Shown one piece after another: positions 22,726 through 32,800 of a stretch of 64,000 nucleotides of DNA. Position 1 is the stretch's first letter; every line of letters begins with the position of its first letter. The stretch is from Maratus speciosus (Eukaryota > Arthropoda > Arachnida > Araneae > Salticidae): positions 368,928,459 to 368,992,458 of the forward strand of contig OZ010793.1 of assembly GCA_963932465.1 (NCBI GenBank), given 5' to 3'. The notes under the pieces are model-generated. The model searched no databases. It was not told where the DNA came from and saw only the letters and a program-made list of their open reading frames with translations. The position numbers and the translations under genes are program-made.

Positions 22726-23193
22726 TTAAGTTAAGTTTGTTAAGTATGTAAGGAAATTGTGAATGTGTTTTAATTTGTTGAGTAGGAGGGTGCGGGAAAG
22801 GACGTTTTGGAGCCAGTTGACTGGCAGTATGTCTGGACGCCTCAAGTGCCAGCGTTGCGTGAGAGTACAACTGTAGTACGGGTGACTTATAGTGCCATCT
22901 TCACCGCAGACGCAAGTGGCAGTGGATCTTATTTTGAAGCGGTCCAGATATGCCATGAAAGGGCCATGTCCTGTTAAGAAGCTAGTGGTGTAGGGTGTTA
23001 AGTTATATAGTGTGAGAGAAACTTTAGGAATTAGCTTATATGTGTGCCTGCCCTTTTTTGAAGTATCCCAGTGCTCCTGCCATCGCGTCAGTATCCTTGC
23101 TCTAAGGACCCTTTTGACGTATGTCTGGGGCACTGGGAGGTGTGTGTCTATTGTTTCTTTCTGTGTGGCCTTCTTCGCTAGGTTGTCTGCTAG
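22726..23193 (-). pseudogene. LINE ORF2 C-terminal fragment (R1/jockey-like)
   Basis: Encodes the end of the RNase H-like region and the C-terminal zinc knuckle of a non-LTR retrotransposon polyprotein. The 5' edge reads RLADNLAKKATQ, normally the last helix of an RNase H domain (E-x-AD-x-LAKKA). Next comes VPQTYVKRVLRARILTRWQE, then LTGHGPFMAYLDRF and the metal-binding stretch CVCGEDGTISHPYYSC (C-x-C...H-x4-C). The frame stays open for about 156 codons to a stop at 22726, so decay is slight. The continuous upstream frame to 23328 is an artefact of reading into the SINE. Reverse transcriptase and endonuclease domains are absent owing to 5' truncation. Confidence 0.88.
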
Positions 23194-23208
23194 TCGTTCC
23201 ATGTGGTT

Positions 23209-23330
23209 TAGTCGGTAGAACGTCAGTGCGCTATACTGATGGCCCGGGTTCGAGTCCCGGCATAGAATCTTTTTCACTAGGTTGGCCTTTGCGCCTTTTA
23301 AGCAAATAATTTGAAATTTAATTTTCATTT
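23209..23330 (+). mobile_element. tRNA-like SINE, 3' part after the LINE
   Basis: Continues the interrupted copy from 21954: tagtcggtagaacg, cagtgcgctatactg (anticodon stem-loop-like), gggttcgagtcccgg (B box), then the tail ctttttcactaggttggcc, gcgccttttaagcaaat and aattttcatttgaaat. The TTAA in the tail is empty here. Confidence 0.9.
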
Positions 23331-24574
23331 GAAATAGAAAAATCGGATTTAAAATTAAACACCGTACGGACTATGAATCTCGCGCAAATAAGCTCTTTTT
23401 TTTTAATATATTGAAAGCCTTGAGAATTTTTTCTTTTATACCAGTATTTTTTTTTAAAAAAAAGTGTTTCCTAAGCCTAAATAATTAGGGTCTTGGTTCT
23501 TGAAAAAATTCATGAAAAGCCCTTCATGATATCACTTTCTCTTGTAAAAGCAATGCATTAACCATGTATTCGTTTCAAATATGAGGTTATACATGATTTA
23601 ACCTATATTATTCACAACTAAAAAGAAATGGCGCATCTAGTATTTATCGAGAATTATATAAAAATCATGCACTCGTGACATTGACATAATAGTTCACTTT
23701 TATATTTTAACAGAATAATAAGACTATTTGTGACTTGTGCTATAGCAAGTATACACGCCAGGACACATCGCCGTTATCATTATTTTTTACGCGTGATGTG
23801 GTACTCCATTGTGAAATTTGGTAATTTTTTTAATTCAATATTTGAAAAACGGCATAATCATTACATTTAAAATTTATATCAAGAAAAATACAATTTTTTA
23901 TCTTTCTAACGCAGTTTGTCTAACAAGTTTGTGACAAATACTTTTCGAGCAATTAATTTTTCCAGTAACTTCAAATGTTTCATTTTCCGAGATTAATCTG
24001 TGGCAACGATTAACGAAAAAGCCAGTCATCAGCAACGCGTAGCTTTTTATTAAAAACTTTATTTTTCTTTTCAGGAAAATGTTCGCGTTTATGAATGAAA
24101 ATCACTTCATAATTGTGTCAGAAAGTAAACACGCTGGATTTAAAAACAAGAATAAATAAAAGGCTTAACCATCACTCCCCCCCCTTTCCAATTTCTTTCA
24201 GTTTTATGAATGAATATGTCCTTTATACGGCTTCATTACTTCGGTAGAACATTTTTCAGGGCTTCAATCTCAATAACAGTGAAATAAGAAATATTGTAAA
24301 TTACACTATTTTACAAAATTGTGCCTTTTCAAGATCTGTGACCTTAAACTTAGAGATACGGAAGAATCACAACAGTAAAAAAGAACGTTATAAACCTACA
24401 TTTTATTATAAAACTGAAAATAAAAATACAACATTGCGTCAAAATGACGTAATTTTTCACTAACTATTATTTACTCCGCTAGTACAAAGACTAGTTCATT
24501 TCATACCTAATTTTGAAGCTTATGGATTTAAAAGTGTCTAAATCGCTCTAATGTGTCACAATTATAAATATATA
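23331..24574. other. AT-rich non-coding DNA, no gene recognised
   Basis: Nothing protein-like or repeated in the window was noted in this stretch. Confidence 0.5.
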
Positions 24575-24882
24575 TGTTACCGTGGAAGACCGAAATCTGG
24601 AGAATGTCGACTTTCACTGGTGAATGTCAACATTCACATAATTGCTTGGTGTATGTTCGAAATATTTGTTAAATATCCTTATTTTTGACTTACACCGGCA
24701 AATGTCGACATTCACCATGCACTAATGGTGAATGTTGAATATGTCGTAAATTTGTATTTACTTCTCCGTGTTTCAGGCTCGATCATTAATTTTTCAATCA
24801 TAAAAACGTTTTAATCGTCTGTAATCCAAAGGTGTGCTGCATGCATATTCACAATACCTACTCTGTTCGGATTTGACACAGG
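24575..24882 (+). repeat. Dispersed repeat copy A (uninterrupted)
   Basis: Matches 31738-32587 read on the minus strand. Shared phrases: gttaccgtg, gaaatctggagaatg, acaccggcaaatgtcgacat, gtaatccaaaggtgtgctgc and ttcacaatacctactc, ending near ggatttgacaca. Flanked by TA at both proposed ends (24573-24574, 24883-24884). Internal gaatgtcgac / gtcgacattc pairs make it partly self-complementary. Non-coding. Confidence 0.78.
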
Positions 24883-24977
24883 TATATCCGTATATTTTTC
24901 TGGTATGAAATTTTGAATATTCTGAAACACATATACAGGCAATTGCTATCTCACACAAGCTTTGAATTATTATTTAA

Positions 24978-25293
24978 CCGTTGAGTGCGGAGCAGCTCGA
25001 TAGTGCTCCTCTTATTATATGCCAAAATTTCAGGAAGTGCGATAGTGCTACTCTTGTTATGCGCCACAATTGCGGGAAGCGCAATAGCGCTCATTTTGTT
25101 CTATGCTAAAACTGCGGAGAGGATGCTTCTATTTGTTGTCTCAGTGTCATGTGCATTTAAGTTGGTTGCACTAGCGAAGCGTGCGATTTCTGTATTATAT
25201 CGTCGGCTTACAAGTAATTTTTTATTATATATAAACCCAAACACATTCGCAGTTTTGGCATACATCCACAAGATTTGTTCCGCACTCAAATGG
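24978..25293 (+). mobile_element. 316-bp TTAA-target MITE
   Basis: TTAA at 24974-24977 then CCGTTGAGTGCGGAGCA; the right end reversed is CCATTTGAGTGCGGAACA with TTAA at 25294-25297. The ends match apart from one indel and two substitutions. Inside are three 42-bp tandem units. piggyBac-type target; no transposase. Confidence 0.82.
24998..25123 (+). repeat. Tandem repeat, three 42-bp units (14 codons)
   Basis: cgatagtgctcctcttatta-type text begins at 24998, 25040 and 25082, each 42 bp apart. Because 42 is a multiple of three, the plus frame stays open through the array and gives repeated hydrophobic 14-residue blocks (SAIVLLLLCATIAG-like) in a 131-codon frame (24985-25380). That frame runs past the MITE end and lacks any known domain, so it is most likely not a gene. 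Confidence 0.8.
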
Positions 25294-25480
25294 TTAATCC
25301 ATTCGGGGCCTAACGTCCTATTAAAGGGTCTCAAGGCTTTTAAAATTTTAAAATTTTCGATTTTTTTTAAAATATGTTAAACTCGTATCTTTTCTGAACA
25401 TTTTGATATAATTCTTTCTTTGAAATTTCCTTTAGAACAGAAGATATGGCTTTCAGAATTACACCCGCTTAATAGCTCAA

Positions 25481-25532
25481 GCGTCGCACAGTGGTCCCAA
25501 ATCGCGATCAAGTGGCCAAAAATCATTTCTGG
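25481..25532 (+). repeat. Inverted repeat partner of 29732-29780
   Basis: gcgtcgcacagtgg ... ccaaatcgcgatc ... gtggccaaaaatcat is matched, reverse complemented, at 29732-29780 (tttttggccac, gcgatttgg, ccactgtgcgtcg). About 80 percent identity by eye. Confidence 0.75.
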
Positions 25533-26702
25533 CTTTCCTGGTGGGTGTATATCCTTCATTTTTAATTTTATAGCATTCTAAATGACATTACATAGCGAAT
25601 ATAAACTAAATGTAATTGGGGATCTAGGGGAGGGGCTTTGGGAGGGGGCGCAATAGAGGGGCCAAGATTTTATTAAATTTAATTTTTCTTTTTTTACGGG
25701 ATTTTTTTTTACAGGAATGAGAATTTTGCACTTTTGATTATGGGGAATATTTTCCCTTTTTCAAAACAAATCATCTAATTCAATGGATGATGAAAATGTG
25801 AAATTTTAACCCCCCCCCCCCTGTCCCTCCCTCCCTGAAAATGTACAGGTTAAAATCGTATTGATTTTTTCTCTTTTTAATGTTATTGCAAATTAACAAT
25901 AAAGAGCATAAGCAATCGGTAAAATACATAAAGAGTCAATCAGCTGAATTTTGCCCCCCCCCCCCCCCCCGCAACACACCCAACATACACACACGTGAAA
26001 TCTCCCCTTTTTCCATTTGTCTCTATACCAAGGAAATTTTAAAAATATCATTGCTATTTTTTAGTTTTCAACATCTACTTACTATGAATTAATAATAAAA
26101 TCATTAAATTCATTAATTAGATTACTTTCAAAATTTTCGCCCCCCCTCCATTCTTTTGTTTCTCTCTATTACACAGAGAGTAATACCTTTGAAATTCCAA
26201 TAAAAATGAAGAATCTGCCTTTGTTACTTTATTTTGGTAATATTAAATAAATAATTACCTCACTAATTTTCTAGTATATTTAAATTTCCGCTTCTCCACA
26301 CCCCTCCCCCTGTCCTCTCTTGTATAAAATTCTATCATCCCTAAGAGTTTTAAAATTTTTACAAAAAAAAATCAAAACTATGTTTTAATATAAAACAATT
26401 TTATATCTTTTTATTGAAAAATAAAATAAAATCTGTTTTTAAATAAACCTTCAGATAAGTAGATTTACACATTTCAAGTAACTGCAACATTTCATCCCAA
26501 GGGTTGAGTAAATTTTTCATATATTTTTTAATTTGTTAAAGTATTAAAGTATTCATTAAAATTTAAATGTGCATAAAAAATTAATACAGTTAAATTAACA
26601 TTCATATAATAAACTGAAATAAATAAACGCAATAAAAAAAATTACAATAGATTTATGTGATGATACGTGAAAATTAAAGTAAAACTTAATAATACTGCTT
26701 AA

Positions 26703-26963
26703 CCCGTTCGGGACCATGGTTGCATATATGCACCCAGAAAAAGAGCATAAAGAATTTGTTTTAGGTATCAGTAAAAAAAAAAAACAAATAAAATAAAAAA
26801 AAAAATAAAAAAAAAAATAGTTTAGTTAAAATTTAGTTAAATTAAATATTTAGTTTCTTTAATTACAGCATTTTTTTGAGATTGATTAAGTAAAGGTAAC
26901 TCTTTTTTAAAAAGTGGTGCCAACCGAATAAAATTTGCGTAAATGCCTCCGGTCTCGAAGGGG
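26703..26963. mobile_element. 261-bp TTAA-target MITE
   Basis: TTAA (26699-26702) then CCCGTTCGGGACC; the right end reversed is CCCCTTCGAGACC with TTAA at 26964-26967. Eleven of 13 terminal bases match. The interior is A-rich (26776-26819). piggyBac-type target; no coding content. Confidence 0.88.
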
Positions 26964-27086
26964 TTAATAATAAAATTTATTTGTAAGTAGGTAAAATGTA
27001 TTTTTCAAATAATCAGGAAATTTAAAACATTAAATGATGTTTCCCAGTTGATTGAATTTCCCAGACATGCATGTTGCTAGAATTTA

Positions 27087-27087
<1 letters not shown>

Positions 27088-27127
<40 letters not shown>
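27088..27127. repeat. (TA)n microsatellite
   Basis: About 20 uninterrupted TA units. Confidence 0.95.
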
Positions 27128-27133
<6 letters not shown>

Positions 27134-28079
27134 ACTTTAAATGTGTACTTTTTAAAATAAGATCAAGTTTTAACATAATTTTTTATGTAAACGAAAAAGG
27201 GAAGGGAAAAATTGTAAAAAGAAATAAAAGTATATATAAAAATTAAAAAATATCCCCTACTCTTAACCCCCTCCGCGAATTAAAAAAATGAAATTGACAG
27301 TGTTATATTAATTAAAATGTTCCATTATATAAACACTGACAATTTTGGGTCAGTGCGGAAATTAGATTTATTAGATATCTTTTTAAACCCGATTACTCAT
27401 GTTGGGCTAATACTGGCAATATCCAATGTCCGACTTCAAACCGCTAGTTCTCAAAAAGTCGCAAAAAGTCGCAATAAATCTCTTGGGATATGATTTTAGA
27501 AGGCTCATTCTACATTTTGTACTATAAAAGTCCGAGGAACTCGGAAGGACTTTTTTTATATATCACTTTTTATGTACAAAAATGCCTTAAAACTGTGTAT
27601 TATTTAAAAATTCCTCTTTTTTTAATTTTTGAGATTTTTGCAATCGAAAAATTAAATTAAATATGTAATTTAATGTTGTTTCAGAGAAGTGCAAAGAAAA
27701 AAATCCCTGCCGGCCCGGCCTACAGGCAGAGGTAGATTTCGAAGTCAAATATACTAATTTCACAAACAAAAACTAATCATGATTATAGATAAATCCACTT
27801 TAACAATTTTATCTGGCCGCTCTTGACGAGTTTTTATTTCATTTTCATATAATAGCTGGTTTTATCAGAATCATGTTAGGGCGGTATTCAAAAAAATACT
27901 TTTCCATGCTCAACAACTCGAAATTTTCTGGCATAATTCCAGATTCATTTTTAATTAAAAAAAAATATGAAACTTGCTGACGTGATTTTTGAAGAGATTT
28001 ATAAGCGACCTGTGTTTTTATTTTTTGTTCAATTAATTAAAACTTGATATATAAACAATTATTTTCTCAGAAGGACAAT

Positions 28080-28525
28080 ATTTTTCGTTTCTAACACAAT
28101 CGCTTCGGGAAATTCCGTTCAAAATGCCCACTTTGACATCATTTTTTGAAATATATTCTGCCTCTATCTAAAAATCGATTATTACGGTACATTATATAGT
28201 TTCTGAATAAGCGAATCTACCAATTAAATGCGTTTTAGAGCAAAAATGAATTTAAAAACCAGTCAGAAAATAAGCAGTTTGGATTTAACCGCATCCTTAA
28301 TACAATGATTTTGCAACACAATCCGCTTCGGTAAATTCGGTTCAAAATGCCCTTTTTAACAGCATTTAAAAAAATATATTCTGCCCCTATCAGAAAATCG
28401 ACCATTACGGTACATTATATAGTTTCTGAGTAAGAAAACGTACCAATTGGAAGCCTTTGAGAGCAAAAATGAATTGTAAAATGAGTCAGAAAATAAGCAG
28501 TTTGGATTTGAAAGCACACTTACTA
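28080..28525 (+). repeat. Tandem duplication, two ~223-bp units
   Basis: cgcttcggg then ttc(c/g)gttcaaaatgccc recurs at 28101 and 28324. It is followed by ttacggtacattatatag, tttctga(a/g)taag and cagaaaataagcagtttgga in both units. Non-coding. Directly followed by the 166-bp array. Confidence 0.87.
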
Positions 28526-28577
28526 AGATCATTTTTTACTTCAACCGGTATGTATTTTTAATTTGTTTTTGCTCTAA

Positions 28578-29075
28578 GAATTGGTCCTATCCAAAACTTG
28601 TCTATATAGATGTTGTAGACAATATTAAGAAGATATATGATAAATTCATGGGGATTTTATATCTTTTGAATTGGCGGAGTTATGGATTTTTTTCTTCTTC
28701 AAACCACCTTTTTGTTTTCGTTTTTAATTTTTTTTTGCGGTACGAATTGGTCCTATGAAAAACTTGTGAATATAAAAGTTGTAGATAATGTTAAGGAGAT
28801 TCATGATAAAATTAATTGGATTTGATATCTTGAGAATTGACGAAGTTATGGATTTTTTTCTTCTTCAAACGCCCTTTTTGTTTTCGTTTTTAATTTTTTT
28901 TTGCGGTACGAATTGCTCCTATCAAAAACTTGTGAATATAAAAGTTTTAGATAATGTTAAGGAGATTTATAATAAAATTAATTGAATTTGATATCTTGAG
29001 AATTGACGAAGTTATGAATTTTTTTCTCCCAAAAACCCTATTTTTTGCGCCCCTTGAGCCCATTTTTAACTTTAT
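28578..29075 (+). repeat. Tandem repeat, three exact-length 166-bp units
   Basis: gaattg(g/c)tcctat begins at 28578, 28744 and 28910, exactly 166 bp apart. Each unit carries aaaacttgt, ttgtagataatgttaagg, gatatcttgagaattg, gaagttatggattttttt and cctttttgttttcg. Units 2 and 3 are most alike. More decayed relatives of the unit seem to continue to about 29330 (aattaagaagttatgg near 29152; aattacgaaagttat near 29297). Confidence 0.9.
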
Positions 29076-29330
29076 CAAAAATCTGTGATACATAAATTTT
29101 TGGCCCTATTTTTAGAAGTAATAAAAACTTTAAACTGATTTGATATGTACAAAAATTAAGAAGTTATGGGGGGTTTTCTGTTTTCACAAAACCCCTTCCT
29201 ATTTCCCTCCCCTTGGTCCGATTTTGCCCATTAACGAACTTGACCGAGATTTTATGCCCATTGATTTTATGTATCAGTTTGGAAGAGATTGGTGCAGAAT
29301 TACGAAAGTTATCGTGTCCAGAAGAAAGTG

Positions 29331-29340
29331 ATATATATAT

Positions 29341-29387
<47 letters not shown>
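29331..29387. repeat. Compound (AT)n(ATAG)n microsatellite
   Basis: atatatatat followed by about eleven ATAG units. It sits right after the decayed end of the 166-bp array. Confidence 0.95.
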
Positions 29388-29731
29388 TATAAAGTTTTTT
29401 ACTGAGGGTGGTTTTGGGTTCTAGGGGTCATGATCGGTGTAGATCTGCAAAAATTTTTCAGAAATTCCAACATAGGAACGATCCCAATAGGTAGTATTTC
29501 ATACGAAATCTACCTATAAACGAGAAACTATCTGAAATGGTTTTATTTAGGGTGTGAATGCAGCGAATTTGCCTGAAATTCACGCAACAGCAGAAAACGC
29601 TAAAAACTCCTAACTTCACATAAGCATTGCTAATTCATCTGAGCTGATAAAACAAAATATAACAGAATATAAATCTTCAGATATTTCTAAATACTGTAGA
29701 ATAGATTTTATTTCGAAATACGAAACTTCGA

Positions 29732-29780
29732 TTTTCTGATTTTTGGCCACATAATAGCGATTTGGCACCACTGTGCGTCG
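29732..29780 (-). repeat. Inverted repeat partner of 25481-25532
   Basis: See the partner entry. This half lies inside a stretch (29.4-29.84 kb) without recognised genes. Confidence 0.75.
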
Positions 29781-30266
29781 TTTCCAAATCTTTGAAGTCA
29801 TTTTACTCCAAATGACGTTTTTGGGCATAATGCGCACGATATCTCAAAAACTACTGATTGTTTTCATGACATTTTCAAAACATATGTTTCATATTAGTCT
29901 GTATAAACTTAACCTAAAATTTCTTTTTTATTGTTAAAAAAATATTTTTTTAGGTGATTATACTGTTGAAATTTTCTATATTTTGCATTAGCTAAATACA
30001 ACTTTGTATTAAAAATATAAAAAATGCTTTAAATACAAATTTATTTAGGTTCAGGGTAATTATTATAATCTGAAGTATAAGTAGGTACCAAAATTTTCGT
30101 TCGCGTTGCAAAATTTATTTTGTAATCGTGTGCATAATCTGTTGTGCCGATTTTCGGCATCTTTCATCCCAATAAAAATTGTGTCTTAAAATCAAATACA
30201 TTTTAAGATATTCAATGTTAAAAATGGTTTTTTCTTCATTTTTTCCAATTTTAAGAGTCCTGAGGC

Positions 30267-31508
30267 CCCTTAAGTGATCATGTCTTTCAACTGAGTATTA
30301 TTTTGTCTTAACAAGTAGTTTTGTTATTATCTCCACGTAATAATGATAGAATCCTAATTCTAGTAATGTATCCATTATCTATTCAATTCTCCTTTCTTTT
30401 TATTTTTGCCTTTTTTTTTACAGAGTATAAAATTTTTACTTAAGTTTATAAATTTTACATATTTAAAGGAGTGATTGAGTTTCTGTTTTTTTTTTATATA
30501 TATATAACTACTGTTTTCTCCTATTAGCATATTTGCCATACGAATTCTGATAATAAATAAGACAAAGATTACTATTTGTTAATAAATATTATAAAAATCT
30601 AGAAAAGTAATTGCCTGAAAAAACTGTTTCAGGTATATTGGTTATTGGCCAATATTTTTAGTCATCGCTAACAGAGTTAGCAATTTAGTGAAAATTCAGG
30701 ATTCAAGATATCTATCTCTTTTTTTTTTTTAATGGCAAATTTCATTGTATTTATTCGATGAATGTCTGCCATTAAACAAAACGAAATTTATTATTAAAAA
30801 ATTCAGATTTTTTTTAATAAAAAAGGTACGCTTAGTTTTCAATACTAATCGCTAACATTTGAACTGAAATATCAATATTGATGAAATATTAGGTTTACTT
30901 TGGAAATATTTGTAGTGAAACGTGAATGCTGCATAAAGGTAGCTGTACATTGTAATAATCTCTAACAAAATGTCAATATTGCAAAAATACTTGCTCTATG
31001 TTGGAAATATTAATAGTGAAATCGCAAAATATTTTTTGAAAGCACTGCACAAATATGTACAAATTGTAAATTGAAGCATTTGACTGAAAGTAGATTTTAT
31101 TTTCATAAGTTTTATTTTATCTCATAGAAACAAATAAAATATGTAAATTTTATTAACTTAAGCGAAAATTTTGTACATTAGGAAAAAAAAATAATGTAAC
31201 GGATAATGAATTCAAAGGCATTTAATCGCCTGTTTCATTGTTGACTTCAGCCATACCTTTTCACACTTTCACATGTATAATATTATTAGAATTAGAATGC
31301 TATCATTACTACATGGATATAATAACAAAACTAATGGTTAAGGCAAAATAATACTGAATGAAAAGACGTATTCTCTTAAACGCTTGAGGTGCGGTGGAAT
31401 ATATTATATCCCACCTAATTTTAATCAAGATTTGCACCAGAAACATGTAATTACACATTTATTTTATAACTTTGGTGGAAAGAAGTTATAAAATAGCTTT
31501 TCTTATTT

Positions 31509-31555
<47 letters not shown>

Positions 31556-31737
31556 TATATTCCGGTGTGAAATCAACATTACGGAAACACAATTATTTGC
31601 CCTGAAAGGATTAATGGGACACTTTCCCCCGAACGAGTCAAATAACAATTTCATGATTCCACGAAAGGCGATTGACTTCATATCATAAATACTTCAGAAT
31701 ATTCAATATTTAATCCAGAAAAATAAACTGAGAAATA
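30267..31737. other. AT-rich non-coding DNA with poly(T)
   Basis: No gene recognised. Contains a 43-base T run at 31512-31554. The lysine-rich minus-strand frame over it is just the homopolymer. Confidence 0.5.
31512..31554. repeat. Poly(T), 43 bp
   Basis: Uninterrupted T run; equivalent to poly(A) on the minus strand. No retroelement body recognised next to it. Confidence 0.93.
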
Positions 31738-32587
31738 CATGTGTCCAATCCGAACCGAGTAAGTATTGTGAAAATGCATGCTGCACTTAGTTTGAGCAGA
31801 AAACACTTCAGAAAGTATTTTTTAGAGTACTGGTCTTGAAAAAAATAATAAAAACAATTGTTTTTCATTTATTCTCAATTAATGTATTTAATTTTTCAAA
31901 AAAAAAAAAAGAAAAAAAAAGACCACGACTCACTGCAGTATCCATTCAATATAAATTAGGATATGTAGCCTCTCTGTTAAACACCTATTCTTGTATATTC
32001 GGACCACCATCGGTGAATGTCGACAAGCACAGATATGCTCTCGTGGAGGTCGAAAAGAGAAGCGGTGTTCAACAGAGAGGCTACATTCTATCGCCAAATT
32101 CTTTGTTCTACTGCGAGTCAGTCAGCTTTGTCAGTTTATGCAAGGTTTGATGGTGTGCGCAACGTTTTCTTAAATTTTATTTTTTTATTCAATATCCTAA
32201 TTTATATTATTGAATGGATACTGCAGTGAGCCGTGATCTTTTTTTTTTTTTTTCGAAAAATTAAATACATTAAATGAGAGTAAACGAGAAAACAATTGTT
32301 TTTATTTTTTTTTCAAGAACACTACTCTAAAACACTTCCGGAAGTTTTCTGCTAAAACTAAGTGCAGCACACCTTTGGATTACAGACAATTAAAACACTT
32401 TTATGTTTTAAAAATTAATGATCGCGCCAGAAATACGGAGAAGGAAATGGAACCGACATGTTCAACATTCACCATTAGTACATGGCGAATGTCGACATTT
32501 GCCGGTGTAAGTCAGAAATAAGGATATTTAGCAAATATTTCGGACATACATTCGCCATTCTCCAGATTTCAGTCTTTCACGGTAACA
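31738..32587 (-). repeat. Dispersed repeat copy B, split by a foldback
   Basis: On the minus strand it matches copy A (24575-24882) at both ends, with an extra ~590 bp inserted at the point where copy A reads gtgtgctgcatgca. TA flanks both proposed ends (31736-31737, 32588-32589). Comparing the two copies shows the insertion clearly. Confidence 0.78.
31781..32367. mobile_element. Foldback element nested in repeat copy B
   Basis: Starts CTGCACTTAGTTTGAGCAGA and ends with its near-exact reverse complement (tctgctaaaactaagtgcag). The arms run inward for more than 200 bp each: gtcttgaaaaaaa / ttttttttcaagaac, aaacaattgttttt on both sides, ctgcagtatccattcaat / attgaatggatactgcag, tagcctctctgtt / aacagagaggcta. 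The hairpin-rich interior makes three overlapping plus-strand frames (31836-32229); none is a gene. Confidence 0.83.
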
Positions 32588-32609
32588 TATATATATATAT
32601 ATCAATTAA

Positions 32610-32796
32610 CCTCTATGTGACAAAAATGCCACGTTTTATGATTTAACACCACTATTTCCGAATTGTACTCTTCGCCTTATTTAACCCCAGGAATTATGTA
32701 ATTTGATCAGGTGAATACTACTACTGGGAAATAGTGGAACTCAAAAATAAGAACTGCACGCAACAGCACATATACTTGGCATTCATTCCTAAAGGG
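32610..32796. mobile_element. 187-bp TTAA-target MITE (diverged ends)
   Basis: TTAA at 32606-32609 then CCTCTATGTGAC; the right end reversed is CCCTTTAGGAATG with TTAA at 32797-32800. Both arms have aatgcca(a/c) at similar depth. The terminal match is weaker than in the sister elements, so confidence is lower. Confidence 0.6.
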
Positions 32797-32800
32797 TTAA

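Larger units (their letters stand above)
21955..23193 (-). mobile_element. R1-like LINE, 5'-truncated, with 15-bp TSD
   Basis: Flanked by tcgttccatgtggtt at 21940-21954 and 23194-23208, a perfect 15-bp duplication that lies in the A-box side of a tRNA-like SINE head. The element is on the minus strand. Its right part (23193-22726) codes for the C-terminal end of an R1/jockey-like ORF2, cut off at the 5' end as is usual for target-primed insertions. The remaining ~770 bp is 3' untranslated sequence with three 61-62-bp repeats, a (TAA)n microsatellite and GC-rich gggcgg hairpin-like segments. Total 1239 bp. Confidence 0.88.
25325..30266. mobile_element. Possible ~5-kb element with GGGxCTCAAGGCT ends (tentative)
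   Basis: The left sequence GGGTCTCAAGGCTTTTAAAA and the reversed right sequence GGGCCTCAGGACTCTTAAAA look like inverted ends. Between them, 25481-25532 and 29732-29780 form a further inverted pair around gcacagtgg(t)ccaaatcgc. No transposase was found and no target duplication could be fixed, so this is a hypothesis only. The interior holds poly-C runs, tandem repeats, a TTAA element and microsatellites. Confidence 0.35.

Noticed and set aside
28788..28985. 65-codon frame with phenylalanine-rich text
   Set aside because: Read-through of 166-bp tandem units; 166 is not a multiple of three, so the frame cannot persist over units.
31836..32229. Overlapping plus frames of 104, 60 and 70 codons
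   Set aside because: They are arm and loop sequence of a foldback element; no domain and three frames open at once.
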